Both the position numbers and the translations under genes were made by a program. The notes below the pieces were generated by a model. The model was not told where the DNA came from. It searched no databases and saw nothing but the letters and a program-made list of their open reading frames with translations. Of a stretch of DNA of 64,000 nucleotides, positions 1 to 12,083 are shown in pieces (positions within the stretch are counted from its first letter, which is position 1; every line of letters begins with the position of its first letter). The DNA lies in the NCBI GenBank assembly GCA_037783415.1, contig JAZGTN010000002.1:1116001-1180000 (forward strand), given 5' to 3'. This stretch comes from Leptasterias polaris (Eukaryota; Echinodermata; Asteroidea; Forcipulatida; Asteriidae).

Positions 1-2070
1 CAAAAACAGTATTTTTTTTATAATTTCTACATTTTCCAATCAAATGCTTTCAAATTTGGTACAATAAGGTTTGGGGTCATTGTACATGCAATAAATCATT
101 ATTTAACCCTCAAAGTTGATTTTTGGGGGGTGCTATACCAATTTTGGGTACAAATAATCATCAAGTACATACATGAAATAGAATTTGCACATCCAAAATT
201 TCAGCTAGTCATCATTTATGCCAATGTATGAGAAAGAGTTTATGCCGAGTTTAACTAAAGGGCAACACACAACCAAGTGACCACACAGATAGTTATACAT
301 GTACTACTCATGATTGTTTTGACATTAATTTAAGGGGCAAGTCAATTTTTTTCATCGAAATTGTTGGTTGGTCACAAGAAATAACTAAAAATCGAAATTC
401 TAATAATAATAGTATACAAATAAACAAACGAAAAAGGAGAAAGAAAAGGGCCAGCTGGCCAAGATCGTCAATTTAATTCCTGATTAAACTACAATTTTTT
501 TTGTTTAAGCCAGAAAAAAACCAGTGAAAACTACTGATGTTAAAGACCCTTGGGCGAAAATATCTGTTTCATTTGAGGCATTGCTTTATTTTTCAGCATA
601 TAGATTATATTATACAGACATTCAATATCTAAAAATCCAAATTTGGGGTGGGTGGGTAAACAAAATTGGTGCAAATGTCTTCAGAGTCTTTTACTAATGT
701 TTTGAGAGAAAAAATTATATAACAGACCGGATTATTAGAGATGAACCATCACCAATTACATCACCTTATCTGGATATATGGATGGGTTGATTTTTGTTTT
801 GTCATTACAACAATTTGATTAGTTTTATTTCAATTGTTTTAACTTGTTTATCAATTATCTTTTAATATTTGTTATAGATTTTTGGGGGAGTGATTTCCCT
901 GTGTGGAAAAGCGTCACGCTACGCTAATGTACAAGTTTTGTCTTTACCCATAATATAACAGCATTCTATTTAAAAAATGTTAGTGAGATTATGAAATAAA
1001 AATAATTACAGTTTTAAAAACACCAGTGGAAAATCTTATTAAAATTGGAGGATTCAGGTATTTTTGTGTTAGGGCTAATGCAAAGTCTTCAGTTAAAAAA
1101 TAATTTGAAAATGTAAAAAAATCTAAAACAGTTTGACTTTGGATGTTTTCCTCATTTGCATACAAACTAATTACTTATTGTGTAGACTAAATACAGAAAA
1201 GGTTAACAAAATAATTATTACAAGTTTAAGTCACAAAATTGTCCATTCTTATTTACACACCCTCTCACCATAATAAAAATTAAACAAACAAACGAATGCC
1301 AGCAGGGCCTTCTGTATGACATTTTCTTTATCATGTTCATCTATATTTTCTTTATGTAAGCCTAGCTATCAAACTATTATGAAAAAAAGCCAGGAACTAC
1401 AGGAACTTAAAATGGTTGCTTGAGGCCAACACTATAGAAAATCATCCATTTTTGTACTTCCAATGTGTAACGTTGTTACGATGGGGCAGGCCTCCTTACC
1501 ATACCTACCTACCTTTTGATAACACTGAGATCCGATGCGATGGTGGTAGCCAAGTCTGGCGTCGGGCTCATGTTTTTCTACCAAGCCTTTATTTGTTTCA
1601 GCCAGTTCTTGTTGCTTCCCATCAAGAAGTTTTCATCTGGTATTGCAGTCACGAAACTTCTGCTAACTAACTGCCGTAAATTGGGTTTTTTCCCCCTTTG
1701 ACTCTCAATTAAATGACACACAAACGTTTCTCTGGGCGCTGCCATCTTGAGTTGAAACCTCCTCTCCAGGTTACAAATGTTTACTGCAGAACGCAATGGC
1801 AATAGTGATTCGAGGTTGAAGAATAGCGCCATCATACGGCATAATACGGGCATAAAAATAGTGCTGGAAAACGGCGATTTTTCTCGCTTAATTTCTCATT
1901 AACGTGCAAGCAGATCAGATGGGAACAGGTAAAATAACGATTTATACATTCCAAACTACCTATACACGAGAAATAAAGTTGCCACTCGGAAGTTAAGACG
2001 AGAGTGCATGTTACAGGTTTTGGCCCACGGCCTAAAATGGCCTTTAAACAATCATAACAGTTTACTGATT
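1..2070. other. AT-rich region without a recognised gene
   Basis: Low-complexity, AT-rich DNA with no extended open frame, no recognisable transposon protein and no obvious tandem array. The only coding-like piece is a short frame on the minus strand at 1745..1578, listed separately. Exons 2-6 of the receptor family are not found here, although a first exon of that family lies just to the right. Confidence 0.5.
1578..1745 (-). CDS. Possible first exon or short ORF starting MAAP
   Basis: A 55-codon minus-strand frame starts at an ATG in the context AAGATGGCAGCG, which resembles many animal translation starts. It runs MAAPRETFVCHLIESQ and on to a stop near 1578. I recognise no family. It could be a first exon of a gene running left out of the window, or chance. 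There is no partner exon to confirm it and the frame is short, so this is weak. Confidence 0.15.
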   Translation of the reverse strand: MAAPRETFVCHLIESQRGKKPNLRQLVSRSFVTAIPDENFLMGSNKNWLKQIKAW

Positions 2071-2211
2071 TTTTTTTTTTAAACAGCAGCTTATTTATTT
2101 TTAACACCGTTTAAAATTAATTTAGAAAGTTGACTCCCCATGGCTGTTCCCATTACTTATAATTATTACCAAGAATAAAATCAATAAGATAAGAATAAAC
2201 GAGATGATTAC

Positions 2212-2375
2212 CCTCCGTGTGCACAGAAGTGCATCGTTATTTTTGACATAATGTATGTTCCCTGCAACTCACTTGGAACGTATAAAGCTGACGCAGAGTA
2301 CCAGCTTGTCCATGACCCAACAGTCAATACGGCAAACAGAACGATGTACATTATTTGGGGCGTCGGTTTCCTCAT
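2212..2375 (-). CDS. Orphan signal-peptide exon of the mucin-stalk receptor family (partial gene)
   Basis: The minus-strand ATG is at 2375 and a GT donor follows 2212 (exon end GG, donor GTAATC). The 164 nt encode a signal peptide beginning MRKPTPQIMYIVLFAVLTVG and a mature start with the family ending KITMHFCAHG. It is parallel to exon 1 of genes A and B, with one codon fewer and about a dozen substitutions. Frame, donor and Kozak context are intact. No exon 2 (expected some 650 nt further left) or later exon is visible in the remaining 2.2 kb. It is either a truncated third paralogue or a gene with a much longer intron running out of the window. Confidence 0.6.
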
Positions 2376-3439
2376 GGCATCCATTGCTTCCAGTTTTGTT
2401 TACTTAATTGTCACGATCAGGTCGTCGAGATTCAAGTTTGGTTTCGTCAATTGCCATAGATGGACTGCGGGTATTTTTCAGTGTCGTTTTCACATCATAC
2501 GGTATACAATGTACTGTTCAAAAAAGAGCATCACATGTTTGATGATAGCTGGCTGCGATCGAAATATACGTTCTGTTCGGTGTAAAGTTTCACATAATAT
2601 TCAACACTTTGGATAGTTTCCAGTAAGCACCAGATGCCGCAGTAACTTCACTTGAGCAAAACTTGTAATTTTGAACATAAAAAGTCTTTCCGTGTTCTAC
2701 ACTTGTCGGCAAATTCATCAAGTCATTAGAAGAAATACGTAACTAGACCGCCTAGTCCTGTTTATCCCACAAGCTATGTACGTTTCCTGGTGGAACAATC
2801 ATGGCGTGATGGTGAAATATTATTCATAACAACACTGGTGAAGTGCAGTGAACGTTCCGGACAATAATAACTTTTACAGCTACGCTGACGTGAGAGCAGA
2901 ATACAATACGTCGTCACACTTGACCGAGCTTGGTACACATGGCTGTACACACACATCGATTACTGTGATCTTCATCTGAACTGTTTACACACTCAGTCCC
3001 GGCTCCGGTTCGAGCTTGCGCTCATACCAAGTCAATTAATAAATCATAAAGCGAGAACCAGAAGGAATGTAGGCCTTTCACTTTCGAATACTCTAATAAT
3101 ACGGGGCTCATGTCTGGCGGTGATTTTGAAAATGCCGTAAGGTAAGATCAACAAGGAAGTTTGGAAATATATCGCCCACTCATGGTGTACGTTGGCCTAC
3201 AACAAACACTTCACTAATTTATTTGCGGAAAAATAATTATTATAAAAATAATTTAAACACGAGTGTTCTTTCTGCATTACGGTTTCAGCTTGCTTATATA
3301 GTTTAAGAGACATGCATATTATTATAATTTCATGTTATTACAACATGCTACGAAAGACCGCTAGTGCCATCACTATTTTACTTTTTGAGAGAAATAATTT
3401 TATTTCAGGAGAACAGTTATTTTTTTTAGAAACATGAAA

Positions 3440-4075
3440 ATAATTGATCTTCAATATAATTTTGTTTAAACTGCTCTCGAAAATAAAACAAATAAAGGCT
3501 GTCCAAAATAACAGCAACTGCTCCACCAAAAGTTACCAAAAATGTCCGTGCTGTGAACTTTTAGGAAACGAAGCCATGTCAAGCACTCACCCCCAACCAG
3601 AAAAGCGTAGCTTTGGACGTCGATGCTAATCGACCCCTTCAGTTGCTCTTAGAATTTAAACAATTGCTCTCCAAACTTAAATAAATGTAACTGCCGTTGA
3701 AAAATATAATAACTGCTCTCGAAAATACATTAACTGATCCCGAATAAGAAACTGAAAATATAAATAACCGCTCTCGAAAATAAAGCAACTGCTCTTGAAG
3801 ACAAACATTACTGCTCTTGTAAAATAAGGACTGCTCTTATTATGCTCAGTCAAAAAGTAGAACTGCTATTGCAAATAAAAAAATAACTGCTCTCGAAAAT
3901 AAAATTAACTGTTCTTGAAAAAAAAATTACTGCTCTCGAAGATAAAGTATATAAATGCTATTCAAAATGATAAAAAAACTGCTCTCTAAAATAAATATGA
4001 CTGCTCTCGAAAAAAAAGTAATTGCATGCTATTCAAAATAAAAAATAACTGCTCTCGAAAATAAAAAAAAACCTG
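3440..4075. repeat. Degenerate tandem array, unit like CTGCTCTCGAAAATAAA
   Basis: Some two dozen imperfect copies of a roughly 20-30 bp unit (core CTGCTCTCGAAAATAAA) follow each other with variable spacing. A second array of the same family sits at 18960-19480, at the matching place upstream of receptor gene B. No protein is encoded. Confidence 0.65.
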
Positions 4076-4085
4076 ATTGGCAGTC

Positions 4086-4330
4086 GCAGCATGCAAAAGA
4101 AAGATCACTTTAGTTCCTTTGTGGCCGGAACTCCTCGAGTTCGTCCCGTAGCATTAGACCCGTTGAAGGTCTTTCTCAGGATCCTCGCTGTTCCTAAGAA
4201 AAACGCCGCCTCGGTAGCAGTTCTAGCTCACTGTTGTGACATTCTGATATAGTGCCATCAGAATGGTGCCAAGTGCCCCAACCACAACAGTGACTACTTT
4301 CTCTTTCGCCTGTCATATATCTTAAACCCT
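4086..4330 (-). mobile_element. Decayed retroelement-type protein fragment (VVGALGTI / LLGTARIL class)
   Basis: Read on the minus strand, with stops and shifts, the segment gives pieces such as VVTVVVGALGTI and GTARILRKTFN. These resemble a conserved stretch found in many retroelement-like hypothetical proteins of marine invertebrates. The paralogous segment at 19485-19800 is still open. Family assignment is from memory and loose. Confidence 0.35.
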
Positions 4331-4859
4331 AACCTTTTCAGAGCTTGGCAATTTATATTTATTTTAATTCAGTGGAACCAGAAATCTGCATTTTTGTAAA
4401 GAGATTGTTTTTAATTTCCCTTTGGCCGCATCGATATGCGAATCGATCCAATTACAGGAATGTAACACAAGTTTAATTAAATAAGTCACTTTTCCAAAGT
4501 ATACTTATCAAAATGATTGAATATCATATAGACACTTATTTATTTATTTGTTGACTCAATTTTTCCCAGTAAAAAATTTCATCAAAAATAATACAGATAT
4601 CAAATAACAAACCACAAGGGAAAAATAATACAAACAGACTTTGCAGTTTTTTAGTTGTTTTTTAAAGAAACGTGGGAAGCACTAAAAACATAAATTTGGG
4701 GGCATTATATTATTTGAACTATTTGGTTGAAGTTAAAAGTGGGTCAGATATAACGGCTATTGTCTCCAAAAGGCGCCCATCAAATAAAGTTAACTGATAG
4801 CAATCCCTCAGTCTTCCAGAGGGTCTAGAGATTGTATTTCACCATTCCAGTGGTGGATC

Positions 4860-5920
4860 CACAAATATTTGCCAACAAAAGACTGAACGGGGGAGTTCAA
4901 GTACCCTAAGGTAATGGGGAAATCCCCTGAGTTCAGTCGACCAGTGAAAGTTCTAAACAACGTAGCGTGAAAACGACCTTGCCCTGGCCACTCAAACTTT
5001 CAATTATGTTTCTCAAGTGTATTCTCTTAAAAGTCAAACAAAATGGGATTACAACTAAATTCATGCGCAGAGAAATAAAACAAAACCCGCTTAATCAGCC
5101 AGTTGCTAACTGGTTACGCACTGGAGGGACGATAATTGATAGGCAGCGGAATGAGTGTTTCATGTCATGCCACGATCCATTCATGTTGTACTGTTGTGGA
5201 TAAAATGTTACCAACTTAGGCGTGTTTAAGGCAAACGTTCGTGCAGGCAACAGGTTGGTACACATTTTTACATATCTAGGTAAATCACCATTTCGCGGGC
5301 AAAACCATTGCTGTTCTTTATTTGCATAAAATAAAAAATATATAAAAATGCAATACAGCTTGTATTATACAATAGTAATATAATGTTAAAAGCGAGCCAA
5401 TAAAAGTGGCGTTGAGAATAAACAAGCGTTGCTAAGGACGCTTGAAAAGATGTACATACAGAAAGTCTTAGTGAAATCTTAATTTTAATTTCCCACAACT
5501 TCCCACCCCTTTTGTATTAAAAGCAAACAGTAAACGTATGGTATTTTAGTTACTCTTGAGCGCTTTTTAACGGGAAACACTTTTCAACCAAACTTTTTCT
5601 TACTTCAAGTTTGAAGATTTCTTTGAGTCAGCTTATACTTAATGACATACATTGTAAAAGAAGTTGTGGTAGCGCTCTGAGGTACCACACATTGCCAAGG
5701 TGGAAACTCACAACTTACTTGATTGTAAACTCCTTATATGATGTACATGTGCGTATACTTTACTGTTTTAAAAATTATTGGGCCTAATCTACTCACATGG
5801 TTGAGAGTGTCCATAATTTGACACATATGTTGTTGTCCAGACATGGTTAGGTTCAGGTGTGCCCACAGTTTGAGTCAGTTGTAGTACTGATTTGGTTGGG
5901 GTCAGGTGTGCCCACATTTT
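4860..5920. other. Intergenic, no gene; short tandem duplication near its end
   Basis: No supported gene. Around 5850-5932 a segment of about 52 bp containing TCAGGTGTGCCCACA and TTGAGTCAGTTG is present twice. The second copy merges into the left edge of the large tandem duplication at about 5921. Confidence 0.4.
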
Positions 5921-7006
5921 GAGTCAGTTGGTTTATGTGTCTCATTTTATTTTTTATATAAAACAATCATAAAACCACTGCTTATTCTGAGTGCTGCTCA
6001 CTAACTAGAGCCTCAAATAAAGATGCACTCATTCTCAAAACATTAACCGTTTACGGTTGGTTGAATTTATGCTTTGTTAATTGAAATAAACATTTCAAAT
6101 AAACTTTATCTGAACTTCCCCCAAAAATTAAGAATAAGTTTTATCGGTCATTTTCGGCAAAAAGGGAAGCTTAAGGGTGACTGTGCATATCATTGGTAAG
6201 AGTAAACATATAAATGTTCACAGGTTTGCACAGAACGTTCATGGTAAAAAGATGGTCATGGTGGGAAACTCCATTTGGAATAATGTTCTTGAAGGTTTTT
6301 AAGAAATTAGTAAGCAGTTAGTTCTGATCTTGCACGTCCAAAACTCAATGTTTTGAAAAAATGGAAATAGCTATTTCTGGTGAGTTTGCCAGGGTTAAAC
6401 TGGCCACTTATTTGCCGAAAATTACCAAGAAAATCTATAATATGCATTCCAAATTAAGTGGGGTCTTTTTAAAAGGTTACTATAGTGTGAAAATGTTCAC
6501 CAAAAGTTTCTCAAGAATTTCGCGGAAAGTTTATTTTGATCACATAAATTACACCAAACGTCTTTTCTCTAGATTTGGCGTCGTCAGTTTTTGAAGCACC
6601 TTGTAGGCATTAAAAAAAAAAATTAACTTCATTGCAAATGCTATTGGAGTGACCATTTTGTAATTTCAATTTAACCTTGTAATTTTCACTAAGATTGTAT
6701 TAAATGAATATGTAAATATTTTGCAAAGTTCTAAATAAGAAAATATTAGGTTACAAAAACCATTGTCCATTTGGACAAATAAAATGTATGCTTGATTGAT
6801 TTCCCCAAAAATTATTAAAGTTCTAAGAAAAATCTTATTAAAGTTCTTACCCTAAAAAACAACTAGTGCAACAATTACCAAAAAACCAAACACAGGTAAA
6901 AGTTTGCCTATACGACTGTGACTATACTACACCCCAAAATAATAAAACTCCATACCGTTACCATCTTTAGCACCCCTATTGTAAAGGATTAAGACAAACT
7001 TAGAAT

Positions 7007-10000
7007 TCAAATTCTTTCGAAATAAGTGTGTTCTATGGGTTTCTCCTTGTCTGGTTGGCCTTTATTTGAGGCATCGTTAAAAGCTTTAGTCGTGGTTTTC
7101 ACGTCCGGAATCTCGTAGCAGGCCTCCTCGGAATCTTTAGTCGGCAGCTTTGGGGCTTTGCGACCGCCTCCCTCATCTGAAGGACTTCCTGCGGGTAGGT
7201 TGGGCATCCGTGGTGGTCCGTACGTGCGTTTAATGAACCCGGAAGGTCCTCCTCGTTGCTGCTGGTTAGACTTGACATTGGCATAGGCGTGATCTGTAGC
7301 ATCGTCGTGTACAATTTTATGATCCATTGGAATGACCTCAGCATATTCGTCCTCACCCTCGCTTGGAACCAGTGATGCAGAAACTGGTAGCCGTGAATCA
7401 GAAAATAAAATGAGAAAATGATAATATTAAGAGGAACATGCACAACTCTTGAGGCTTACTCCCTAACAACTTTAAGCCACTAGATTTTTCCTTAAAAAAA
7501 TCACCAACAAATAAAATGCTTACCAGCTGAATTGACAACGGAAGGGTTTGTGGGATTCCTGTGGAAAATGGACATGATAATAAAATTAGGTAATGTTTCC
7601 AAACTAAATGGTGTACGTTGTTAACTATTGTCTTATTTGATGTTCAAGGAGTCTCTTTGGTTTAGCTTACATGCGTGGCTTTTGGGCAAGTCAGCTTAAT
7701 GTTTGCATGGGTAGGTAGTTATACTGAAACACATTTTTTAAAGTGCCATTTGATAGTAAAATGGTGGTTATTCGTTGGGTTTGTTTTAAAGCTATTGCTG
7801 ATGTGTTGGTTGGCGGTTTTTCGTTTTTTTTGCATTGAATTTAGGCTAGTGCTGTTTTGTTCGCCACCCCCCTCCTTTGGATGTACAAGTTGAAGATTAA
7901 GAGCTGTGTGATGTACTTTTATAGAACTTATAATACTATGGTGGCCCTGAAGGGACATCACACACTGCAAGTTTGCAAATTACTTGCGACACAGCATATA
8001 TATATTCCCGCAAATGCTCAGGGCCACCAAAGGATAGCTTTAGCATTTAAAAAAAATGTTTGAAATGTAAGTATTTGGTAAATTGCCCCAGGCCCACCCC
8101 ATTGATTACTCACGTCGTAACTTTCTTCTGGGGTGTCTGGGTCCGTCCACGCTTCACTAAACACACCACTAGAAAGACCAGGAGAACAATACCCAAGATG
8201 GTTCCTAAAACAATGGCTATGATGTTGACCTCTTCACTGTCTGACTGTCGGGGAGCGTTGGTTTCAGTTGGCTGGTCACTAATTGAGGGGGTTGCCGTTT
8301 TCTGGTCACTCATTGACGACGTTGCCGCTGTCTGGTCACTCATTAACATGGTTGCCGTTGTCTGGTCACTCGTTGACAAGGTTGCCGTTGTCTGGTCACT
8401 CGTTGACGAGGTTGCCGTTGTCTGGTCACTCGTTGACAAGGTTGCCGTTGTCTGGTCACTCGTTGGCAAGGTTGCCGTTGTCTGGTCACTCGTTGACGAG
8501 GTTGCCGTTGTCTGGTCACTCGTTGACAAGGTTGCCGTTGTCTGGTCACTCGTTGGCAAGGTTGCCGTTTTCTGGTCACTCGTTGACGATGTTGATGTTG
8601 TCTGGTCACTCGTTGACGAGGTTGCTGTTGTCTGGTCACTCGTTGACGAGGTTGCTGTTGTCTGGTCACTCGTTGACGAGGTTGCTGTTGTCTGGTCACT
8701 CGTTGACGAGGTTGCTGTTGTCTGGTAATTCGTTGACGGGGTTGCTGTTGTCTGGTCACTCGTTGACGAGGTTGCTGTTGTCTGGTCACTCGTTGACGAG
8801 GTTGCTGTTGTCTGGTAATTCGTTGACGAGGTTGCTGTTGTCTGGTCACTCGTTGACGAGGTTGCTGTTGTCTGGTAATTCGTTGACGAGGTTGCTGTTG
8901 TCTGGTCACTCGTTGATAAGGTTGGTGTTGTCTGGTCACTCGTTGATGAGGTTGCTGTTGTCTCGTCATTTATTGAAAGGGTTGCTGTTGGCGTCCCTGG
9001 GTACTTTGTGGTATTTATTCCCTCGCAGCTTCTGCTTCATTAAAAATAATAAACAATAATAACAAAAAATAGGAAGAAGCTGGCATAAAATGTTGCGTTT
9101 CTCAATATCCTAGTTTGCCAGCAAAATGGCAGTAATGCTGATTCGTTGACAAACTTAGAGCGTCTACAGAAAATAACTATACTCTCTCGGACATACATTA
9201 TTTCGGTAGAGCAATTCGCATTCAAAGCCGTAATCAAAGAGGATGAAAGCATATGGATCAAATCAGTTTTCCAATTGAACTTCGAAAAAGCGAATTTGAT
9301 GTTTATCTAACATCAAAATACATACCCTCTGATTTGAGACGCCTGTGCGTCAGATACTGGCCATGTGCCATTTTCTTTACACACACACAGAGGTTGTATA
9401 GAAATAGAGGACGAAATGGAGTAGATGCATGAACCTCTACCGTCTTCATATTGACACACGATGGCATCTCGATAACCGCAATAATAAAGTTGGTCATCTT
9501 CAATACATACGGAATGTTCTGAAATAAACAACAATACGTAGGAGACTTTTCATTTGATCACCTTGCAAAGAGGTGAGTAAAATTATATTATTTCCCCCTT
9601 TTGTTTTGATGGGTGGTCACTGTCTTGTACTACTACTAGTGTTCTTCCCATTCACGTCAATTTGTTGTTTCTTATATTACCTATATACGTAGTTGAATGT
9701 TACGTCTTGCGGATGTTTAAATGTAGATGTACCGACACTGTACATGTATAAATAAACACAATCTAAATGTTGTAAAATATCACAATAACTGAAAATCCAT
9801 TCTGACAGAGAAATTATCATAATAAATGTTGTTATTAGTTTACCACTACAACCCATATACCAATATTTCGTTTTAGTCTGTGTCTATCTTTGTTCCTCAA
9901 TATATAAGCCTCTATACCATTACCACAAACAACCAAAATAAAACCTGAAGCGATTGTGTTTATTTTGAGAAGACTGAACAGAGAAAAAAATCCTTACAAA

Positions 10001-10880
10001 CCTGTCTCGTTGTAACATAGGGTACTATTAATACCACAGCAAATATCCCATACGTCTCCACTGGGCATGGTACAATTAGACCTGTCAATAAAAAACACAA
10101 CCTGACAACTTAAACAACTGCATAAATTAGTCATATCAAGATTTACATTTTCGTAAAAAAAAAATATTAAAAGAAAAAGAAAACATTGTTGGTTGGTGAC
10201 TGTCACGATATAATAAAAAGCGAAATTCTTGTGACCCCCCCCCCCCCCTTCCCCAATCTACAAATAAATTGCTCAAGAAACAATACTATGGTATCTATTT
10301 CAATGCAGGTTAGCCAGACGTTCAGTAAAAATGAGGGCAACCGTCTTAATTCACCGAATTTAAATATTTACAACATATCAAGAAATCCTGAAACAGTACA
10401 ATAAAATGTCAAGCAAAATATAGATATCAAATTTTTCCCACCGTTAAATAAGCATATCGTCTGAATGGATGCACTATTAGAAGGAGTTTAGCCACTGGGT
10501 GAAATGCCTCTATTTTAAAATAATTTTCGAAGTTTACGGATAATTTGTTTTACAAACAGCAGCTTTTTTTGTTTGTTTTAAAATATTTTTAATAAATTTA
10601 GAAAGTTAACTCCCCTTCATGGCTGTTCCCATTACTCATATTACCAAGAATGAAATTGCTTTTTCAACTTCGCCTTATATCATCAATAGGATAAGAATAA
10701 ACGAGATGATTACCCTCCGTGCGCACAAAAGTGCATCGTTATTGTTGACTTCATGTACTCTCCTTGCAACTCAGTTGGGAGGATATATTGAGCTGACACA
10801 GCGTACCAGCTTGTCCATGGTCCCACAGTCAAGACGGCAAACAGAACGACGTACATTACTTGGGGCATCGGTTTCCTCAT
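7007..10880 (-). CDS. Receptor gene A: Cys-rich ectodomain, mucin stalk, one TM span, tyrosine-rich tail
   Basis: Six exons (10880-10714, 10081-10002, 9518-9326, 9031-8114, 7558-7524, 7383-7007) join in phase at GT-AG sites to give 589 aa. Residues 1-30 are a signal peptide (MRKPMPQVMYVV...). About 31-150 hold 12 cysteines in exons 1-4 with no fold I recognise, and sequons SNCT, INST, YNET and NGT. About 165-410 are 10-residue repeats like TSDQTTATSS. Residues 417-439 are a hydrophobic span (IIAIVLGTILGIVLL...) followed by KRGR. The tail holds Tyr478 (EYAEV), 498 (YANV), 519 (YGPP), 554 (YEIP) and 585, plus RKAPKLP. YxN, YxxP and RxxPxxP are known SH2/SH3 ligand types; signalling by this protein is inferred. 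It reads as a type I membrane receptor or adhesion molecule. The domain order is firm; the function is unknown. Confidence 0.8.
8281..8970 (-). repeat. 30-bp coding VNTR of the gene A stalk, about 23 units
   Basis: Perfectly phased 30-bp units (plus strand: CGTTGACGAGGTTGCTGTTG then TCTGGTCACT) encode 10-residue repeats TSDQTTAT(S/L)S on the minus strand. Units fall into subtypes (GCCGTTG versus GCTGTTG; three copies have AATT instead of CACT, giving NYQ instead of SDQ). Unit length is a multiple of three, so gain or loss of units keeps the frame. Confidence 0.9.
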
Positions 10881-11975
10881 GGTATCCGTTGCTTCCAGTT
10901 TTATTTACTTGGTTAAATTGTCACGATCAGGTCGTCAAGATTCAAGTTTGGTTTCGTCAATTGCCATAGATTGCCTGCGGGTAATTTTGTGGTCACAGTG
11001 TCGTTTTCACACCACACGGTATACAATGTACTGTGTAGAAATGAGCTTTACATGTTTGATGATGACTGGCTGCGATCGAAATATTAGTTCTGTTTGATGT
11101 AAAGTTTCACTTAATATTCAAAACTTTAGCCAGTTTCCAGTAAGCACCAGATGCCGCTGTCGCTCATCAGCAAAACTCGTGATTTTGAACAAAAAGTATA
11201 TTTCCGTGTTTCTTTCACTGGTGGCAAGTTCACGAAGTCCGTAGAAGAAATACGAAAGTATAGCGTTTAGTCCTGTATATACCACGGGCTAGGGTACGTT
11301 TCCTGGTTGAACAATCTCGGCGACATGGTCAAATGACCATTCATAACAACACTTGTAAATGGGCAAATAATACCTTTTCTAGATATGCTGACGTAATAGC
11401 AGAATACAATACATCGTCACACTTCACCAAGCTCGGTACACATACACACACATTGATTACTGTGATCTTCATGTGAACTGTTTACAAACTCAGTCCCGGC
11501 TCCGGTTCGAGCTTGCGCTCTTACCAAGTCAACTAATAAATCATAAAGCAAGAATCAGAAGAAATAGGCCTTTCACTTTTGACTCAGTGTTCTTTTTGTA
11601 GGCCTAGCTACGTGGCTTATGTCTAGCACTGATTTCGCAAAGGCCATAATTATGGTTAGGTCAACAAGGAAGTTTGAATACAAATCTTCCACTCATGATG
11701 TACGTGGGCCTACATGTACAACAAACCTTTACAGTTCACTTAGGCCTATGCTAAAAAAAAATTTGTAAACATTGCTTTATAGTTTAAGAGGCATGCATAT
11801 TATTATAATTTCATATTCTTGAAGCATGCTACGAAAGGCTATAGTGCCATCGCTTTTTGTTTATAAGAGCAGTTATTTTTAATTTTGGAGGTCAGTTATT
11901 TTTTATAAAATGGAAATAACTCAACTTGAAAACACAAGCTTGCTATTGAAAATAAAAATAACTGCACTTCAAAAC

Positions 11976-12083
11976 CCTGGCTACCCTGGCTACCCTGGCT
12001 ACCCTGGCTACCCTGGCTACCCTGGCTACCCTGGCTACCCTGGCTACCCTGGCTACCCTGGCTACCCTGGCTACCCTGGCTAC
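11976..12083. repeat. 9-bp tandem array (CCTGGCTAC)n, about 12 units, at the duplication junction
   Basis: Twelve near-perfect copies of CCTGGCTAC follow the point where copy 1 ends and precede copy 2 by about 200 bp. One frame reads (PGY)n, but there is no coding context, so I treat it as a minisatellite. Confidence 0.85.

Larger units (their letters stand above)
2075..4860. repeat. Diverged copy of the receptor-gene 5' region
   Basis: From about 2075 rightward this stretch matches the first exon and upstream flank of receptor gene B (about 16500-20200), in the same order: first exon, about 1 kb of flank, a CTGCTCTCGAAAATA-type array, a LINE-like fragment, then a shared tail around 4370-4800. 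It is clearly more diverged than copies A and B are from each other. Similarity stops at about 2075, inside what would be intron 1, so only the 5' part of the unit seems present. Confidence 0.6.
5921..11975. repeat. Large tandem duplication, copy 1 (contains receptor gene A)
   Basis: This unit is nearly identical to 12296 onward. The offset is about 6.08 kb at the 3' end of the genes and 5.92 kb at the first exon, the difference being indels. It starts at GAGTCAGTTGGTTTATG and ends in a 9-bp tandem array at 11976. Copy 1 has about 290 bp near 6350-6640 that copy 2 lacks (the small frame at 6361-6594 lies in it and looks non-coding) and a longer stalk repeat. It lacks the 1.14-kb TIR element of copy 2. 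Confidence 0.85.

Noticed and set aside
8060..9059. Long plus-strand ORFs across the stalk VNTRs (also 14148-14967), and the second minus-strand frame (TRQQQPRQRV)
   Set aside because: Frames over a 30-bp repeat stay open by periodicity. Only the TSDQTTAT minus-strand frame connects through splice sites to the TM span and ectodomain.
10619..10969. Plus-strand 116-aa ORF (MAVPITHITKNEIAF), identical at 16540
   Set aside because: It is antisense to the receptor signal-peptide exon. The minus strand gives the coherent exon with donor; conservation only reflects the duplication.
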